A stretch of 52,282 nt of DNA, from positions 1 through 52,282 of the forward strand of contig JAGGYV010000299.1 of the NCBI GenBank assembly GCA_021162325.1. The letters run 5' to 3'. Under the pieces are notes generated by a model. It was not told the origin of the DNA. It was given only the letters and a program-made list of their open reading frames with translations, and ran no database searches. Both the position numbers and the translations under genes were made by a program. Below, in pieces: positions 1 to 7,776 of this stretch; position 1 is the stretch's first letter, and the number at the start of each line of letters is the position of its first letter. This DNA is from Desulfobacteraceae bacterium. Lineage in GTDB: Bacteria > Desulfobacterota > Desulfobacteria > Desulfobacterales > Desulfosalsimonadaceae.

Positions 1-730
1 CCTAACGCAATACCTGCATCAGCCAGGACCGCACAGGCGGCCTCAGAGTGAGGCGTAATTTCATTTGGATGATTAAACTGGATATTCATATACAATGGAT
101 GATACTTTTTTAACATATCACCCAAGGATTTATCGACACGTTGAGGCAGCGCACAGGGTATCCGGGTATGAATACGAATAATTTCAACATGCGGTATCTG
201 GCGGATTTGACTTAAAATGTGTTCTAGCCGGTCATTGCTCAGCATCAGGGGATCGCCGCCGGAAAGAATCACATCCCGAACCGCCGGGGTTGACCGGATA
301 TATGCAATGCCTTGATCAATGACACTTTCGGGAACCTGTTTTTCCTGGCCAAGCCTTCGTTTGCGCATACAATGCCGACAATAGATGGCGCACTGATTAG
401 ACACCATAAAGACCACCCGATCCGGGTACCGGTGAATCAAATTCGGCACCGGGGACTGGGGTTCTTCCCAAAGCGGATCGGGTGTTAAAAAAATTTCCTG
501 ATCCAGTTCTGCAATATCCGGGATCACCTGTTTGCCCAGAGGATCACCGGCTTTTTTAATCAGGGTCAAAAAATACGGATTAATGCGCATGGGATACTTT
601 CGCGTGACCCGCATGACTGCGTTTGGGTCAATCGAAAATATCTCTGCAAGGGATTCTGGCGTTACAAGACTCTCTAAAAAAAAGTCTTTTTCAGATTCAT
701 TATGATGACATGAGGCTATTTTTAACATAT
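1..730 (-). CDS. KamA-family radical SAM protein (lysine 2,3-aminomutase-like), C-terminus missing
   Basis: The reading frame starts at the ATG at 730 and is still open at base 1, giving 243 codons. It carries the radical SAM cluster motif CAIYCRHC (CX3CX2C), followed by MRKRRLG, and then VILSGGDPLML, a hallmark of the lysine 2,3-aminomutase family. Upstream are NPYFLTLI and HRYPDRVVFMVSNQC, also typical. The family moves an amino group between C2 and C3 using SAM, a 4Fe-4S cluster and PLP; members act on lysine, glutamate, or the EF-P lysine (EpmB). The PLP lysine and the C-terminal part lie outside the window, so the substrate cannot be assigned. The gene stands alone, with a dispersed inverted repeat between it and the ubiX end. 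Confidence 0.85.
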
Positions 731-812
731 TGAATTTTCAATTTCCGGATACGATCATAATTGAGATTAAATTTAAGTTTTTTTGGTTAAAGATAGACTG
801 AACCTTGTTGTC

Positions 813-910
813 GCAAGTTTGATTCGTTCATTTGCAAGGCATCAAGGGTGAAGCTGTAGTGTGCTACCGCGATCCCTTTATAACAAAGCAAATGGACGAA
901 TCAAGCTTGT
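813..910. repeat. 98-bp inverted-repeat element overlapping the ubiX 3' end
   Basis: The arms 813-835 and 888-910 are reverse complements at 20 of 23 positions. They enclose about 50 bp. The right arm contains the stop codon of ubiX (901-903), so the last codons of ubiX lie inside the element. It has no ORF and no poly-T tract, so it looks like a REP or MITE-type dispersed repeat rather than a terminator. Confidence 0.5.
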
Positions 911-1500
911 GGCCAGCGCGGTGACAGGGCATGGTCGATATCCAAATGATCCAGCACCCTTGCCACAATTGAATTCACAAGATCATTAATCGTTTCAGGC
1001 CGGGTATAAAATCCCGGTGACGGGGGCATGATGGTGGCTCCGGCTTTTGCGGCTCGGGTCATGTTTTTTAAATGAACAAGACTCAACGGCGTCTCGCGCG
1101 GCAGCAGGATCAGGGGGCGTTTTTCTTTTAAGCAAACGTCTGCGGCACGATGGATCAAATTATCCGTGATACCGTTGGATATGGCAGCCAGGGTGTTCAT
1201 AGAGCAGGGGGCAATCACCATGCCGTTGTGCTGAAAAGACCCGCTGGCAACAGGGGCAAAAAAGTCAGATGAATCGACTTCAGTCAAAGTTGCCTGTGAA
1301 TGAAATATCTCATTGTTTTTCCTAAAATAACTATCAATGGGACCAGATAAATAATCCGTTTCATGGGCGGCAACCGCCCGGCCGGATTCAGACATCAGTA
1401 CAAACACCTCAACCGGGTATTTCATCAACGCAGAAACAAGATGAAAACCGTAAATACTGCCGGATGCGCCGGTGATTGCCACAATAAATTTTTTCTTCAT
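901..1500 (-). CDS. ubiX: UbiX/Pad1-type flavin prenyltransferase
   Basis: This small flavoprotein makes prenylated FMN, the cofactor of UbiD-type decarboxylases, from FMN and dimethylallyl phosphate. Diagnostic stretches are TGASGSIYG near the N-terminus (FMN binding), APCSMNTLAAISNG, the conserved LPRETPLSLVHL loop and MPPSPGFY near the C-terminus. I place the start at the ATG at 1500, where it overlaps the ubiA stop codon as ATGA; this gives 199 residues. An in-frame ATG three codons upstream is possible. Overlap with ubiA suggests the pair serves a quinone-type pathway in which UbiA prenylates an aromatic acid and a UbiD homologue (not in this window) decarboxylates it. The last codons lie within an inverted repeat. 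Confidence 0.93.
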   Translation of the reverse strand: MKKKFIVAITGASGSIYGFHLVSALMKYPVEVFVLMSESGRAVAAHETDYLSGPIDSYFRKNNEIFHSQATLTEVDSSDFFAPVASGSFQHNGMVIAPCSMNTLAAISNGITDNLIHRAADVCLKEKRPLILLPRETPLSLVHLKNMTRAAKAGATIMPPSPGFYTRPETINDLVNSIVARVLDHLDIDHALSPRWPQA

Positions 1501-2408
1501 ACCATCCACCGCCGAACCAGTTCATCCGCCAGAATACCAACAAATAAAAGCACTGAAATCACACTATTAACATGAAAAAACGCGATATTGATATTTTTTA
1601 AATCATGTGGGTTAACCAGCTTGTGTTCAACAACAAACAGGAAGCCGATCACACACACCGTTATCAGGAAAACCGCCTGCATATCAAATATAGAATAGAC
1701 CAATAAAAAAAACACAAAAGATACTGCATGCAGGACAGAGGAGAGGTTCAACGCATTTTGAATCCCTATTTTTGACGGCAGGGAAAACAGCTTTTGACCC
1801 TGATCAAACGCCGCGTCCTGGCACGAATAGATAATGTCAAAACCGGCGATATACGTCATCAAAGCCAGAGACAGGCATAAAATCCCCCATGAAAACGTGC
1901 CGGTGGCCGCAATCCATGCCCCCATAGGTGCAAGGGAAATGGCAAACCCCAGGTACAGGTGGCACCACCGGGTAAAGCGCTTGGTATAGGAATACCCGAA
2001 CAGAACACCAAGCACGGGGATTGACAGATAAAAGCAAAGTTTACTGAGCATGGCAGCGCAAAGGACAAAGACCGCCGATGATAAAATCACAAAACCGATG
2101 GCCGATGCCATGGACAATTGGCCGGACGGAATTTCACGGTTCATGGTTCTCGGGTTTTCACGATCAAAACCAACGTCCGCGATCCGATTGAACCCCATGG
2201 CTGATGAACGGGCACTGACCGCCGCTACAATAATCCAGACAATATCGGCAAGCCCAGGAGAATAATCCCGAAATGCCAGCACCACGGCTGACAGAACAAA
2301 CGGCAACGCAAAAATGGTATGCGAGAACTTGATCATCCGGCCGTAAGTTTTTATCTTTTCAATCATTGACGGCACGGATGTGAAGTATTTTGAATTGTTT
2401 GTCATCAT
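1497..2408 (-). CDS. ubiA: UbiA-family 4-hydroxybenzoate-type polyprenyltransferase
   Basis: This integral membrane prenyltransferase has both aspartate-rich motifs that bind Mg2+-polyprenyl diphosphate: NRIADVGFDRENPRT and, later, QDAAFDQGQKLFSLP. Several hydrophobic segments follow through the C-terminus. I chose the ATG at 2408 (303 residues) because it overlaps the preceding stop as TAATG; an open frame extends further upstream but would overlap the neighbour by 45 bases. In bacteria that make menaquinone by the futalosine route, a UbiA homologue (MqnP) with UbiX and UbiD homologues is thought to do the late prenylation and decarboxylation steps. That is the likely role here, by inference from the ubiA-ubiX pairing. 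Confidence 0.92.
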   Translation of the reverse strand: MMTNNSKYFTSVPSMIEKIKTYGRMIKFSHTIFALPFVLSAVVLAFRDYSPGLADIVWIIVAAVSARSSAMGFNRIADVGFDRENPRTMNREIPSGQLSMASAIGFVILSSAVFVLCAAMLSKLCFYLSIPVLGVLFGYSYTKRFTRWCHLYLGFAISLAPMGAWIAATGTFSWGILCLSLALMTYIAGFDIIYSCQDAAFDQGQKLFSLPSKIGIQNALNLSSVLHAVSFVFFLLVYSIFDMQAVFLITVCVIGFLFVVEHKLVNPHDLKNINIAFFHVNSVISVLLFVGILADELVRRWMV

Positions 2409-3424
2409 TAAGATAGTCCGACGCCATGGATAAAAGCACCGCAGTCCGGGCATTTGTTATCAATAATTTTGTTTTCCGACACATGATAGCCCCTTCGGTC
2501 GATCAATTTACCGCCGCAACTGTAACAGAATGTATTTTCACTGGTCTCGCCGGGAACATTGCCGGTATAGACATATTTCAAACCGGCGGTGATCCCGATA
2601 TTCCGGGCCATAAGTAACGTCTCCACAGGCGTAGGCGGACGGTCTGTCAGCTTATAAGTTGGATAAAACCGGCTGACATGCCACGGGGTATCACTCCCAA
2701 GTTCGGTGACGATAAATGCCGCCAGGTCTTTTAATTCTTTTGGATCATCATTTAAGCCGGGAATCAAAAGGGTGGTCACCTCCACAAAAATATCCATCGC
2801 CTTCATCTTTTTTAATGTTTCTAAAACCGGAGATAATCTGGCATTGCACATTTTTTTATAAAAATCATCGGAAAATGCCTTTAAATCCACATTGGCCGCA
2901 TCCAGAAACGGGCTGAGCATCTCAATGGCTTTTCCAGACATATATCCATTGGACACAAAAACATTTTTAATATCTTTTGTATGTGCCAGTTTTGCGCATG
3001 CCAGGGCCAATTCAAAAAACACCGTAGGCTCGTTGTATGTATATGCGATGGACTTGCAGTTTCCTTTTATCGCCTCGTCAACGATCTCCTCGGGCGAAAA
3101 AGACTTTCCCGCAATCCGGCCGTCATGGTCTGCCGGCATATGTGCAATGTCCGCGTTCTGGCAAAAGCGGCATTTTAAGTTGCACCCCACAGTCCCAACC
3201 GAATATGACAACGTGCCAGGATAAAAATGATACAGCGGCTTTTTTTCAATAGGATCAATATGACTGGCAATAACTTTGTCATAGACCAGGGTTTTGAGAT
3301 ATCCATTTTTATTTTCCCGCACACCACAAATACCCCGGCGACCGTCTTTTATCACACACTGGTGGCTGCACAAAAGACACTGGACCATTTTATCGTCTAA
3401 CGGTGTGTAAAGCAATGCTTCCAT
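2408..3424 (-). CDS. amrS: AmmeMemoRadiSam system radical SAM enzyme
   Basis: A 338-residue radical SAM protein of the PflA-like branch, called AmrS in the AmmeMemoRadiSam system. The cluster motif is CNLKCRFC, followed by QNADIAHMP. An N-terminal C-x2-C pair (CLLCSHQC) precedes it, and the C-terminus has zinc-ribbon-like pairs CYSCGG and CPDCG. The start at 3424 is supported by an AAGGAG ribosome site six bases upstream; the open frame itself runs 17 codons further. Family members usually sit with AMMECR1 and Memo domain genes and their reaction is not established. Neither partner is present here, although the gene overlaps ubiA by TAATG, suggesting co-transcription with the quinone genes. 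Confidence 0.88.
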   Translation of the reverse strand: MEALLYTPLDDKMVQCLLCSHQCVIKDGRRGICGVRENKNGYLKTLVYDKVIASHIDPIEKKPLYHFYPGTLSYSVGTVGCNLKCRFCQNADIAHMPADHDGRIAGKSFSPEEIVDEAIKGNCKSIAYTYNEPTVFFELALACAKLAHTKDIKNVFVSNGYMSGKAIEMLSPFLDAANVDLKAFSDDFYKKMCNARLSPVLETLKKMKAMDIFVEVTTLLIPGLNDDPKELKDLAAFIVTELGSDTPWHVSRFYPTYKLTDRPPTPVETLLMARNIGITAGLKYVYTGNVPGETSENTFCYSCGGKLIDRRGYHVSENKIIDNKCPDCGAFIHGVGLS

Positions 3425-3444
3425 GGTGGGCTCCTTGGGATTAG

Positions 3445-3464
3445 GTAGAAGGTAGAAGGCTGAA
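3445..3464. repeat. short heptamer array (GGTAGAA/GGCTGAA units)
   Basis: About three tandem 7-base units lie between the nucleotidyltransferase stop and the amrS ribosome site. Related units occur at 4229-4250, near 50612, and in a ten-unit array at 52113-52182. Confidence 0.5.
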
Positions 3465-3483
3465 AATAAATACAACCACTCAT

Positions 3484-3807
3484 TTATTGTTTTTGATAAA
3501 ACAATACGCCTACCCGGTCAATATGACTTTTCAATTCAGGATGTTTTAGCGTATAATAATTTATTAAATCAACGGTATATGGCAGACTGCTCTCCTCAAA
3601 ATCGCTTTTTATATTGCCGATAACTGTCTCTTTCACTCCGGCGTTCATCACTGCCAAATCAATATCGCTGCCGAATTTGTATGTTCCCCTTGCCCGACTG
3701 CCAAAGATGAAAACGATTTCAGCATCGGGATACTTTTTAAAAACATTCTGCAATGTCTGCATATCCCGATCTGTAAGCCCAAACGTATTTCTTTCTTGAT
3801 GGCGCAT
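3484..3807 (-). CDS. Minimal nucleotidyltransferase (MNT) domain protein
   Basis: A 107-residue protein of the DNA polymerase beta-like minimal nucleotidyltransferase family. The signature GSRARGTYKFGSDIDLAV contains the GS motif and the paired aspartates that bind metal. Such proteins are usually the antitoxin-like partner of a HEPN protein; in characterised MntA-HepT pairs the MNT protein AMPylates the HEPN RNase. No intact HEPN or HI0074-like gene is adjacent. Only a 21-codon ORF precedes it, its stop codon directly abutting this start (TAA then ATG). It may therefore be the surviving half of a broken pair, or act alone. The family call is firm; the function is not. Confidence 0.85.
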   Translation of the reverse strand: MRHQERNTFGLTDRDMQTLQNVFKKYPDAEIVFIFGSRARGTYKFGSDIDLAVMNAGVKETVIGNIKSDFEESSLPYTVDLINYYTLKHPELKSHIDRVGVLFYQKQ

Positions 3808-3873
3808 TTAATATAATCTACCGCAATGTTTTTTCCACTTCATTGACACAAATCGGATATCATTTTCCTTCAT
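3808..3873 (-). CDS. 21-residue ORF, possible remnant of an MNT partner gene
   Basis: The ORF begins at an ATG at 3873 preceded by a strong GGAGG site (3879-3883) and ends directly against the nucleotidyltransferase start. The peptide begins MKENDIRF, which recalls the N-terminus of HI0074-like nucleotidyltransferase substrate-binding proteins (commonly containing DIRW), then diverges. It may be a truncated partner gene whose translation signals now serve the nucleotidyltransferase by coupling, or simply a leader ORF. The resemblance rests on very few residues. Confidence 0.35.
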   Translation of the reverse strand: MKENDIRFVSMKWKKHCGRLY

Positions 3874-4225
3874 TTAAACCTCCGCTTGCCGATACATATC
3901 GAGGCGACAAATCATTTTCACGGAAAGCATCCCGGACTTCTACAACCATTTAATTTTTAGATTCTTTCTGATTCTTGTGTTTTTTTAGCAAACTTTTTTA
4001 AAAACTCAAACCGTGTGAAGTGACTAAAGTGATCTAAAGTGCCGAAAGTTGTGGACTGCGCGAAACGCGCGATCATTTTTACATAAAAATTGAAAATGCC
4101 GAAGGCATTAACCATAACTTTAGCTCACTTCAAACTTTAGTTCACTTTTAACTTTTCCGGTTTATCCGGGTTAAGTATTTTCAAAAGGACGGGTTTCTCG
4201 CCACAACGCTGGACCACATCCTTTT
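3874..4225. other. 352-bp gene-free gap
   Basis: The gap separates the methyltransferase from the nucleotidyltransferase. Its main content is the palindromic element at 4018-4147. I see no convincing ORF, RNA gene or promoter in the remainder. Confidence 0.6.
4018..4147. repeat. Palindromic intergenic element with two internal hairpins
   Basis: Imperfect inverted arms 4018-4050 and 4116-4147 are built from repeated ACTAAAGT/CACTTTAG-like words. Between them are two perfect small hairpins: GCGCG-AAA-CGCGC at 4058-4070 and AATGCC-GAA-GGCATT at 4095-4109. The nested structure suggests a structured mobile repeat or a structured RNA. No ORF is present. Confidence 0.5.
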
Positions 4226-5011
4226 TTACCTTCTACCTTCCACCTTCTTTTCCGCACAACTGACCGGCCGGCTGTTTGACGCAACCGAATTAGCGGAGAG
4301 GGACTTTAATTTCAAGGGCGTTGTCTTAAACCGGGGTACCGGCTGCGCCAGAATACCGGCAAATGCACCAAAAGGGCTTTTCCTGACAAACCTTGATTTC
4401 TCAAAATTATCGACCAGCTGGCTTGTCATGCCGGGAAAGTGACAGGTTGTCTGCCAGGTAATGGGCACATCTCCCAGAAGAGAGGTAAATAAATATTTAA
4501 TTTCATTAATACTGAAAAACCGGGCCCGATTATAAACGGTTGATTTAAAAATCCCCTTGATCCGGCGCTGCAACGCTTTTAAGGCATATTTGTTCAAGAC
4601 ACCGACAAACACGCCGTCTTTTGCCACCCGGCAGGCCTCTGCCAGAGCCTTTCGGGGATCATCCGCGAATTCAAGGGACAGGCAAAGTGTGGCATACTCA
4701 AACGAATTGTCCTCAAACGGCAAATCTTCTGCATGCGCACGATGCAGATCCACGCGGTGCCCGACATTTTTTTTGGCAATATCAAGCATATAAGGAGAAG
4801 GGTCCACGCCGGTAAGCTGAATCCCTTTGCCGATAAACGGCATCAGACTGGCACCCGCACCGCAACCGATATCAAGAAGCCGTTCCCCGAATCGGGGGTG
4901 CAGCATCTTGAGCATCAGCCGGGTCTCCAGATCAATGACTCTCTGGTTGCCAGCTTTATTCAGCCATTGATCGTATGCAACAGCATCATTAAAATCAAAT
5001 ACATAGCCCAT
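4226..5011 (-). CDS. Class I SAM-dependent methyltransferase
   Basis: A 261-residue methyltransferase with a Rossmann SAM-binding core. Motif I is LLDIGCGAGASL (about residues 43-54), the acidic end of strand 2 is GVDPSP, and a post-motif DLPFEDNSFEYATL stretch follows, as in the UbiE/Methyltransf_11 group. The C-terminal third is not conserved enough to name a substrate. The last eight or so residues (EKKVEGRR) are encoded by copies of the 7-base GGTAGAA-type repeat, so the native C-terminus has probably been altered. A UbiE-like quinone role is conceivable given ubiA and ubiX nearby, but it is not adjacent to them and this is only a guess. No clear ribosome site was seen before the ATG. Confidence 0.8.
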   Translation of the reverse strand: MGYVFDFNDAVAYDQWLNKAGNQRVIDLETRLMLKMLHPRFGERLLDIGCGAGASLMPFIGKGIQLTGVDPSPYMLDIAKKNVGHRVDLHRAHAEDLPFEDNSFEYATLCLSLEFADDPRKALAEACRVAKDGVFVGVLNKYALKALQRRIKGIFKSTVYNRARFFSINEIKYLFTSLLGDVPITWQTTCHFPGMTSQLVDNFEKSRFVRKSPFGAFAGILAQPVPRFKTTPLKLKSLSANSVASNSRPVSCAEKKVEGRR

Positions 5012-5264
5012 GGAATTGTTGTAATTAAATAAAATAACTTTTTCAAGGAGAAAGCAGAAACAGCAGGCATTTAATGCAGGATATAAAATAACCGGTTTTA
5101 TTTCAGGCCTTTTCCCCGCTCCATAAAACCAATTTTCTCTTCAATTTTTTATGCCCATTTTTATGAATCAATGATATAATATTTTTTTATCTTGTTCACA
5201 TGAATACGGATTGATAGATTTTAGAAACCGGTAACCACGATAAATAAAATTAACACGGATAAAA

Positions 5265-6122
5265 ATGAAATTTTATAAATACCATGGCCTGGGAAATGAT
5301 TATATTGTTATCGACCCGGCTGACCAACCCAGAGACCTGACGGAATCTGACATTTCAATTATCTGCCACCGGAATTTCGGCATTGGTTCCGATGGGATCC
5401 TGCTGGGTCCGATTCACACGAAGAAAGCTGATTTTGCGGTCCGGATATTCAACCCGGACGGCAGCGAAGCGGAAAAAAGCGGCAACGGTTTAAGAATTTT
5501 TTCCCGGTATTTATGGGACAAAAAGCTGGTTTCAAACACGCCGTTTACCATCTCAACCATCGGCGGTCTTGTTGAATCCCGAATTCATAAGAATGGATTA
5601 ATATCAGTGGATATGGGAAAAGTCAGTTTTGACAGTGAAAAAATCCCAGTCATAGGTCCCAAACGCCAGGTGTTAAATGACAACATTGAAATTGACGGAC
5701 AGGAAATTACGTACTGCGGAGCCACCATTGGAAATCCCCACTGCGTGATCATTTCCGATGACATATCACCCGAACTGGCCAAAAAGCTGGGACCGAAACT
5801 GGAAACCCATCCGAATTTTCCCAACCGGACCAATGTTCAGTTTATGAAAATCATTAATCGGTCCAATATTTCCCTTGAAATATGGGAACGCGGGGCCGGG
5901 TACACTCTGGCATCCGGGAGCAGCAGTTCCGCATCCGCTGCCGTTGCCTTTGCGCTGGGATATACGGATCAGGATATAACCGTTCACATGCCCGGTGGGA
6001 CACTGGAAATCCGTGTTCACAAAGATTTATCCATTACATTAAAAGGACCGGTGACCCGGGTCGGTGAAGGAAGCATTGATGCTGAAATATTTAACCAGAC
6101 AAAACCAAGAAGCAAAAAATGA
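5265..6122 (+). CDS. dapF: Diaminopimelate epimerase homologue with both catalytic Cys replaced by Ser
   Basis: A full-length (285-residue) member of the DapF fold, beginning KFYKYHGLGNDYIVID. DapF interconverts LL- and meso-diaminopimelate with two cysteines acting as base and acid, Cys73 and Cys217 in the Haemophilus enzyme. Here the corresponding sites read EKSGNGLRIF (Ser72) and ERGAGYTLASGSSSSAS (Ser217), so both are serine, while substrate-binding neighbours such as GNPH and ERGAG are kept. It may be a weak epimerase, a different racemase/epimerase, or a non-catalytic relative. The downstream murE encodes a meso-DAP-type ligase, so a DAP epimerase is needed somewhere in this genome. It overlaps moeA as ATGA, implying translational coupling. 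Confidence 0.82.
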   Translation: MKFYKYHGLGNDYIVIDPADQPRDLTESDISIICHRNFGIGSDGILLGPIHTKKADFAVRIFNPDGSEAEKSGNGLRIFSRYLWDKKLVSNTPFTISTIGGLVESRIHKNGLISVDMGKVSFDSEKIPVIGPKRQVLNDNIEIDGQEITYCGATIGNPHCVIISDDISPELAKKLGPKLETHPNFPNRTNVQFMKIINRSNISLEIWERGAGYTLASGSSSSASAAVAFALGYTDQDITVHMPGGTLEIRVHKDLSITLKGPVTRVGEGSIDAEIFNQTKPRSKK

Positions 6123-7351
6123 AAGATTTTTTTACCGTTACACCACTTAAACAAGTATTTGAATATATTGCGGCGTTTCCGGTGGTTGCCGCTGAAACCA
6201 TTTCCATTAATCAGGCAACGGGAAGAATTCTTGCACAAGATATCCGCTCAGATGAAGATGTTCCCGGATTTTCAAGATCCACCATGGACGGTTACGCGGT
6301 TTACGCGGCATCGACCTTCGGTGCATCTGAGGGGAACCCGGCCTATCTGACCCTTGACGGCGCCATTCCCATGGGAAAAAATCCATCCGCCTGCGTTGTT
6401 CCAGGAAAAGCTATACGCATATCCACCGGCGGAATGCTGCCGAAAGGTGCCGACAGTGTGGTGATGTTGGAATATGCCACGGAAATTGATGAAAACACAT
6501 TAGAAGTTTATAAAAGCGTGGCACCCGGCGGCAATGTGATCACCAAAGGCGAGGATATTCAAAAAGACCAGTCACTGCTTTCTGCCGGTTTAATGCTCCG
6601 GCCCCAGGAAATCGGCCTGCTGGCCGCACTGGGACGTGAACAGGTAAACGTATACAAAAAACCAGTGGTCGGCATCATCTCAACCGGTGATGAAATTGTT
6701 CCGATTCAGAACATTCCGGGTCCGGCACAGGTTCGTGATATCAATTCCTATTCCATCAGCAGCCAAATCGTTCAGGCCGGGGGAATCCCCTTAAGTTTCG
6801 GTATTATCAAAGACAATTACGATGCATTAATTGAAACGTACAAACAGGCCCTACAAAAGACGGACATGCTCATCCTATCCGGCGGCAGTTCCGTGGGCAC
6901 CCGGGATTTGACCATAGAGGTTTTAAAATCCTTAAATGATTCAAAAATCCTTGTGCACGGAATCCCCATCAGCCCGGGAAAACCAACAATCCTGGCCCGT
7001 GCCGGCAATAAACCGGTCTGGGGGCTGCCCGGCCATGTCACATCTGCCATGGTTGTTTTCAACCGGGTGGTTCAACCCTTTATTAAACATATGACAGGCA
7101 CGGATATAGCCAGAAAAAACCATATTCAGCGCATTCCCGCAAAAATATCCAGAAATATCGCATCCGCCCAAGGTCGCACGGATTTTATCAGGGTCCGGTT
7201 ACAGGAATCAGATGACGGGCTATGGGCGGAACCCGTACTGGGTAAATCCGGGCTAATCAATACCATGATCCAGGCCGATGGCCTGATTGAAATTGATATG
7301 AATACTGAGGGGCTGGACAAGGGAACAGACGTATCGGTGATTCCTTTATAA
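6119..7351 (+). CDS. moeA: Molybdopterin molybdenumtransferase MoeA (first copy)
   Basis: This 410-residue protein inserts molybdate or tungstate into adenylylated molybdopterin in the cytoplasm. Recognisable are the N-terminal dimerisation region with STMDGYAVYA, the central GEDIQKDQ segment, the MoCF-like domain with STGDEIVPI and LSGGSSVGTRD, then ISPGKPTILA and WGLPGHVTSAMVVF, and a small C-terminal domain. Length and domain order are normal. The start overlaps the DapF-like stop codon as ATGA. A second, fused MoeA follows 0.4 kb downstream; paired copies are common in anaerobes that use both Mo and W, but which metal each handles cannot be read from the sequence. Confidence 0.93.
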   Translation: MKDFFTVTPLKQVFEYIAAFPVVAAETISINQATGRILAQDIRSDEDVPGFSRSTMDGYAVYAASTFGASEGNPAYLTLDGAIPMGKNPSACVVPGKAIRISTGGMLPKGADSVVMLEYATEIDENTLEVYKSVAPGGNVITKGEDIQKDQSLLSAGLMLRPQEIGLLAALGREQVNVYKKPVVGIISTGDEIVPIQNIPGPAQVRDINSYSISSQIVQAGGIPLSFGIIKDNYDALIETYKQALQKTDMLILSGGSSVGTRDLTIEVLKSLNDSKILVHGIPISPGKPTILARAGNKPVWGLPGHVTSAMVVFNRVVQPFIKHMTGTDIARKNHIQRIPAKISRNIASAQGRTDFIRVRLQESDDGLWAEPVLGKSGLINTMIQADGLIEIDMNTEGLDKGTDVSVIPL

Positions 7352-7393
7352 CTCAACCATATATGGATTAAGCGAAGCCTCTTAAATACTAAT

Positions 7394-7502
7394 TGTCATT
7401 ACGAGAAGTGAGGAACGAACGACGACGTAATCTCTTGGCTTTTATGAGATTGCTTGACGTCGTGTCCGTCCCTGCGACGCCAGCGGCAGGCTCGCAATGA
7501 CA
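7394..7502. repeat. Inverted-repeat element, TGTCATTRCGAG-type ends (copy 1)
   Basis: The element starts TGTCATTACGAG and ends CTCGCAATGACA, so the termini form an inverted repeat. It also contains GTGAGGAACGAACGACGA, which recurs in reverse orientation in the element at 11831-11917. It is a short non-coding dispersed repeat resembling a MITE. Confidence 0.6.
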
Positions 7503-7522
7503 GGTGATCTTTAAAACATTTT

Positions 7523-7694
7523 GGCCTTGATCATCGTTTCGGCCAAGGCAAATTCGTCATTCCCGAACGTTTCTATCGGGAATCCAGTTATCTGTTATTC
7601 CGGACATAGATTCCGGCTAAGCTTGTCCTCGGATATTTCTATCGGGGAAGCATACCGGAATGACATTGTGCTGGCCGAAACGATGACTAAAGCC
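7523..7694. repeat. 172-bp MITE-like element with long terminal inverted repeats
   Basis: The ends GGCCTTGATCATCGTTTCGG (7523-) and its imperfect complement ending at 7694 (GGCCGAAACGATGACTAAAGCC on the plus strand) form arms of about 40 bp that extend inward to CGTCATTCC / GGAATGAC. The interior contains a sub-repeat with TTTCTATCGGG twice. No transposase is encoded. Confidence 0.6.
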
Positions 7695-7776
7695 AATATT
7701 TTCTATTTAGGCACGAATTATTAAAACAATGTGGAACAAAACAAATTATCAATATAAACCAACCGATATTAAAAAA

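Larger units (their letters stand above)
7352..7776. other. Gene-free gap holding two repeat elements
   Basis: The gap between the two moeA genes is largely filled by repeats at 7394-7502 and 7523-7694. A 67-codon open frame through it simply reads the repeats and has no supporting features. Confidence 0.6.

Noticed and set aside
5012..5264. Promoter or riboswitch upstream of the DapF homologue
   Set aside because: A TATAAT-like word exists near 5175 but no matching -35, and I could draw no lysine-riboswitch-like structure; nothing else is seen in the gap.
7521..7724. 67-codon plus-strand ORF between the two moeA genes
   Set aside because: It reads straight through the 172-bp inverted-repeat element, has no ribosome site, and the peptide has no recognisable features.
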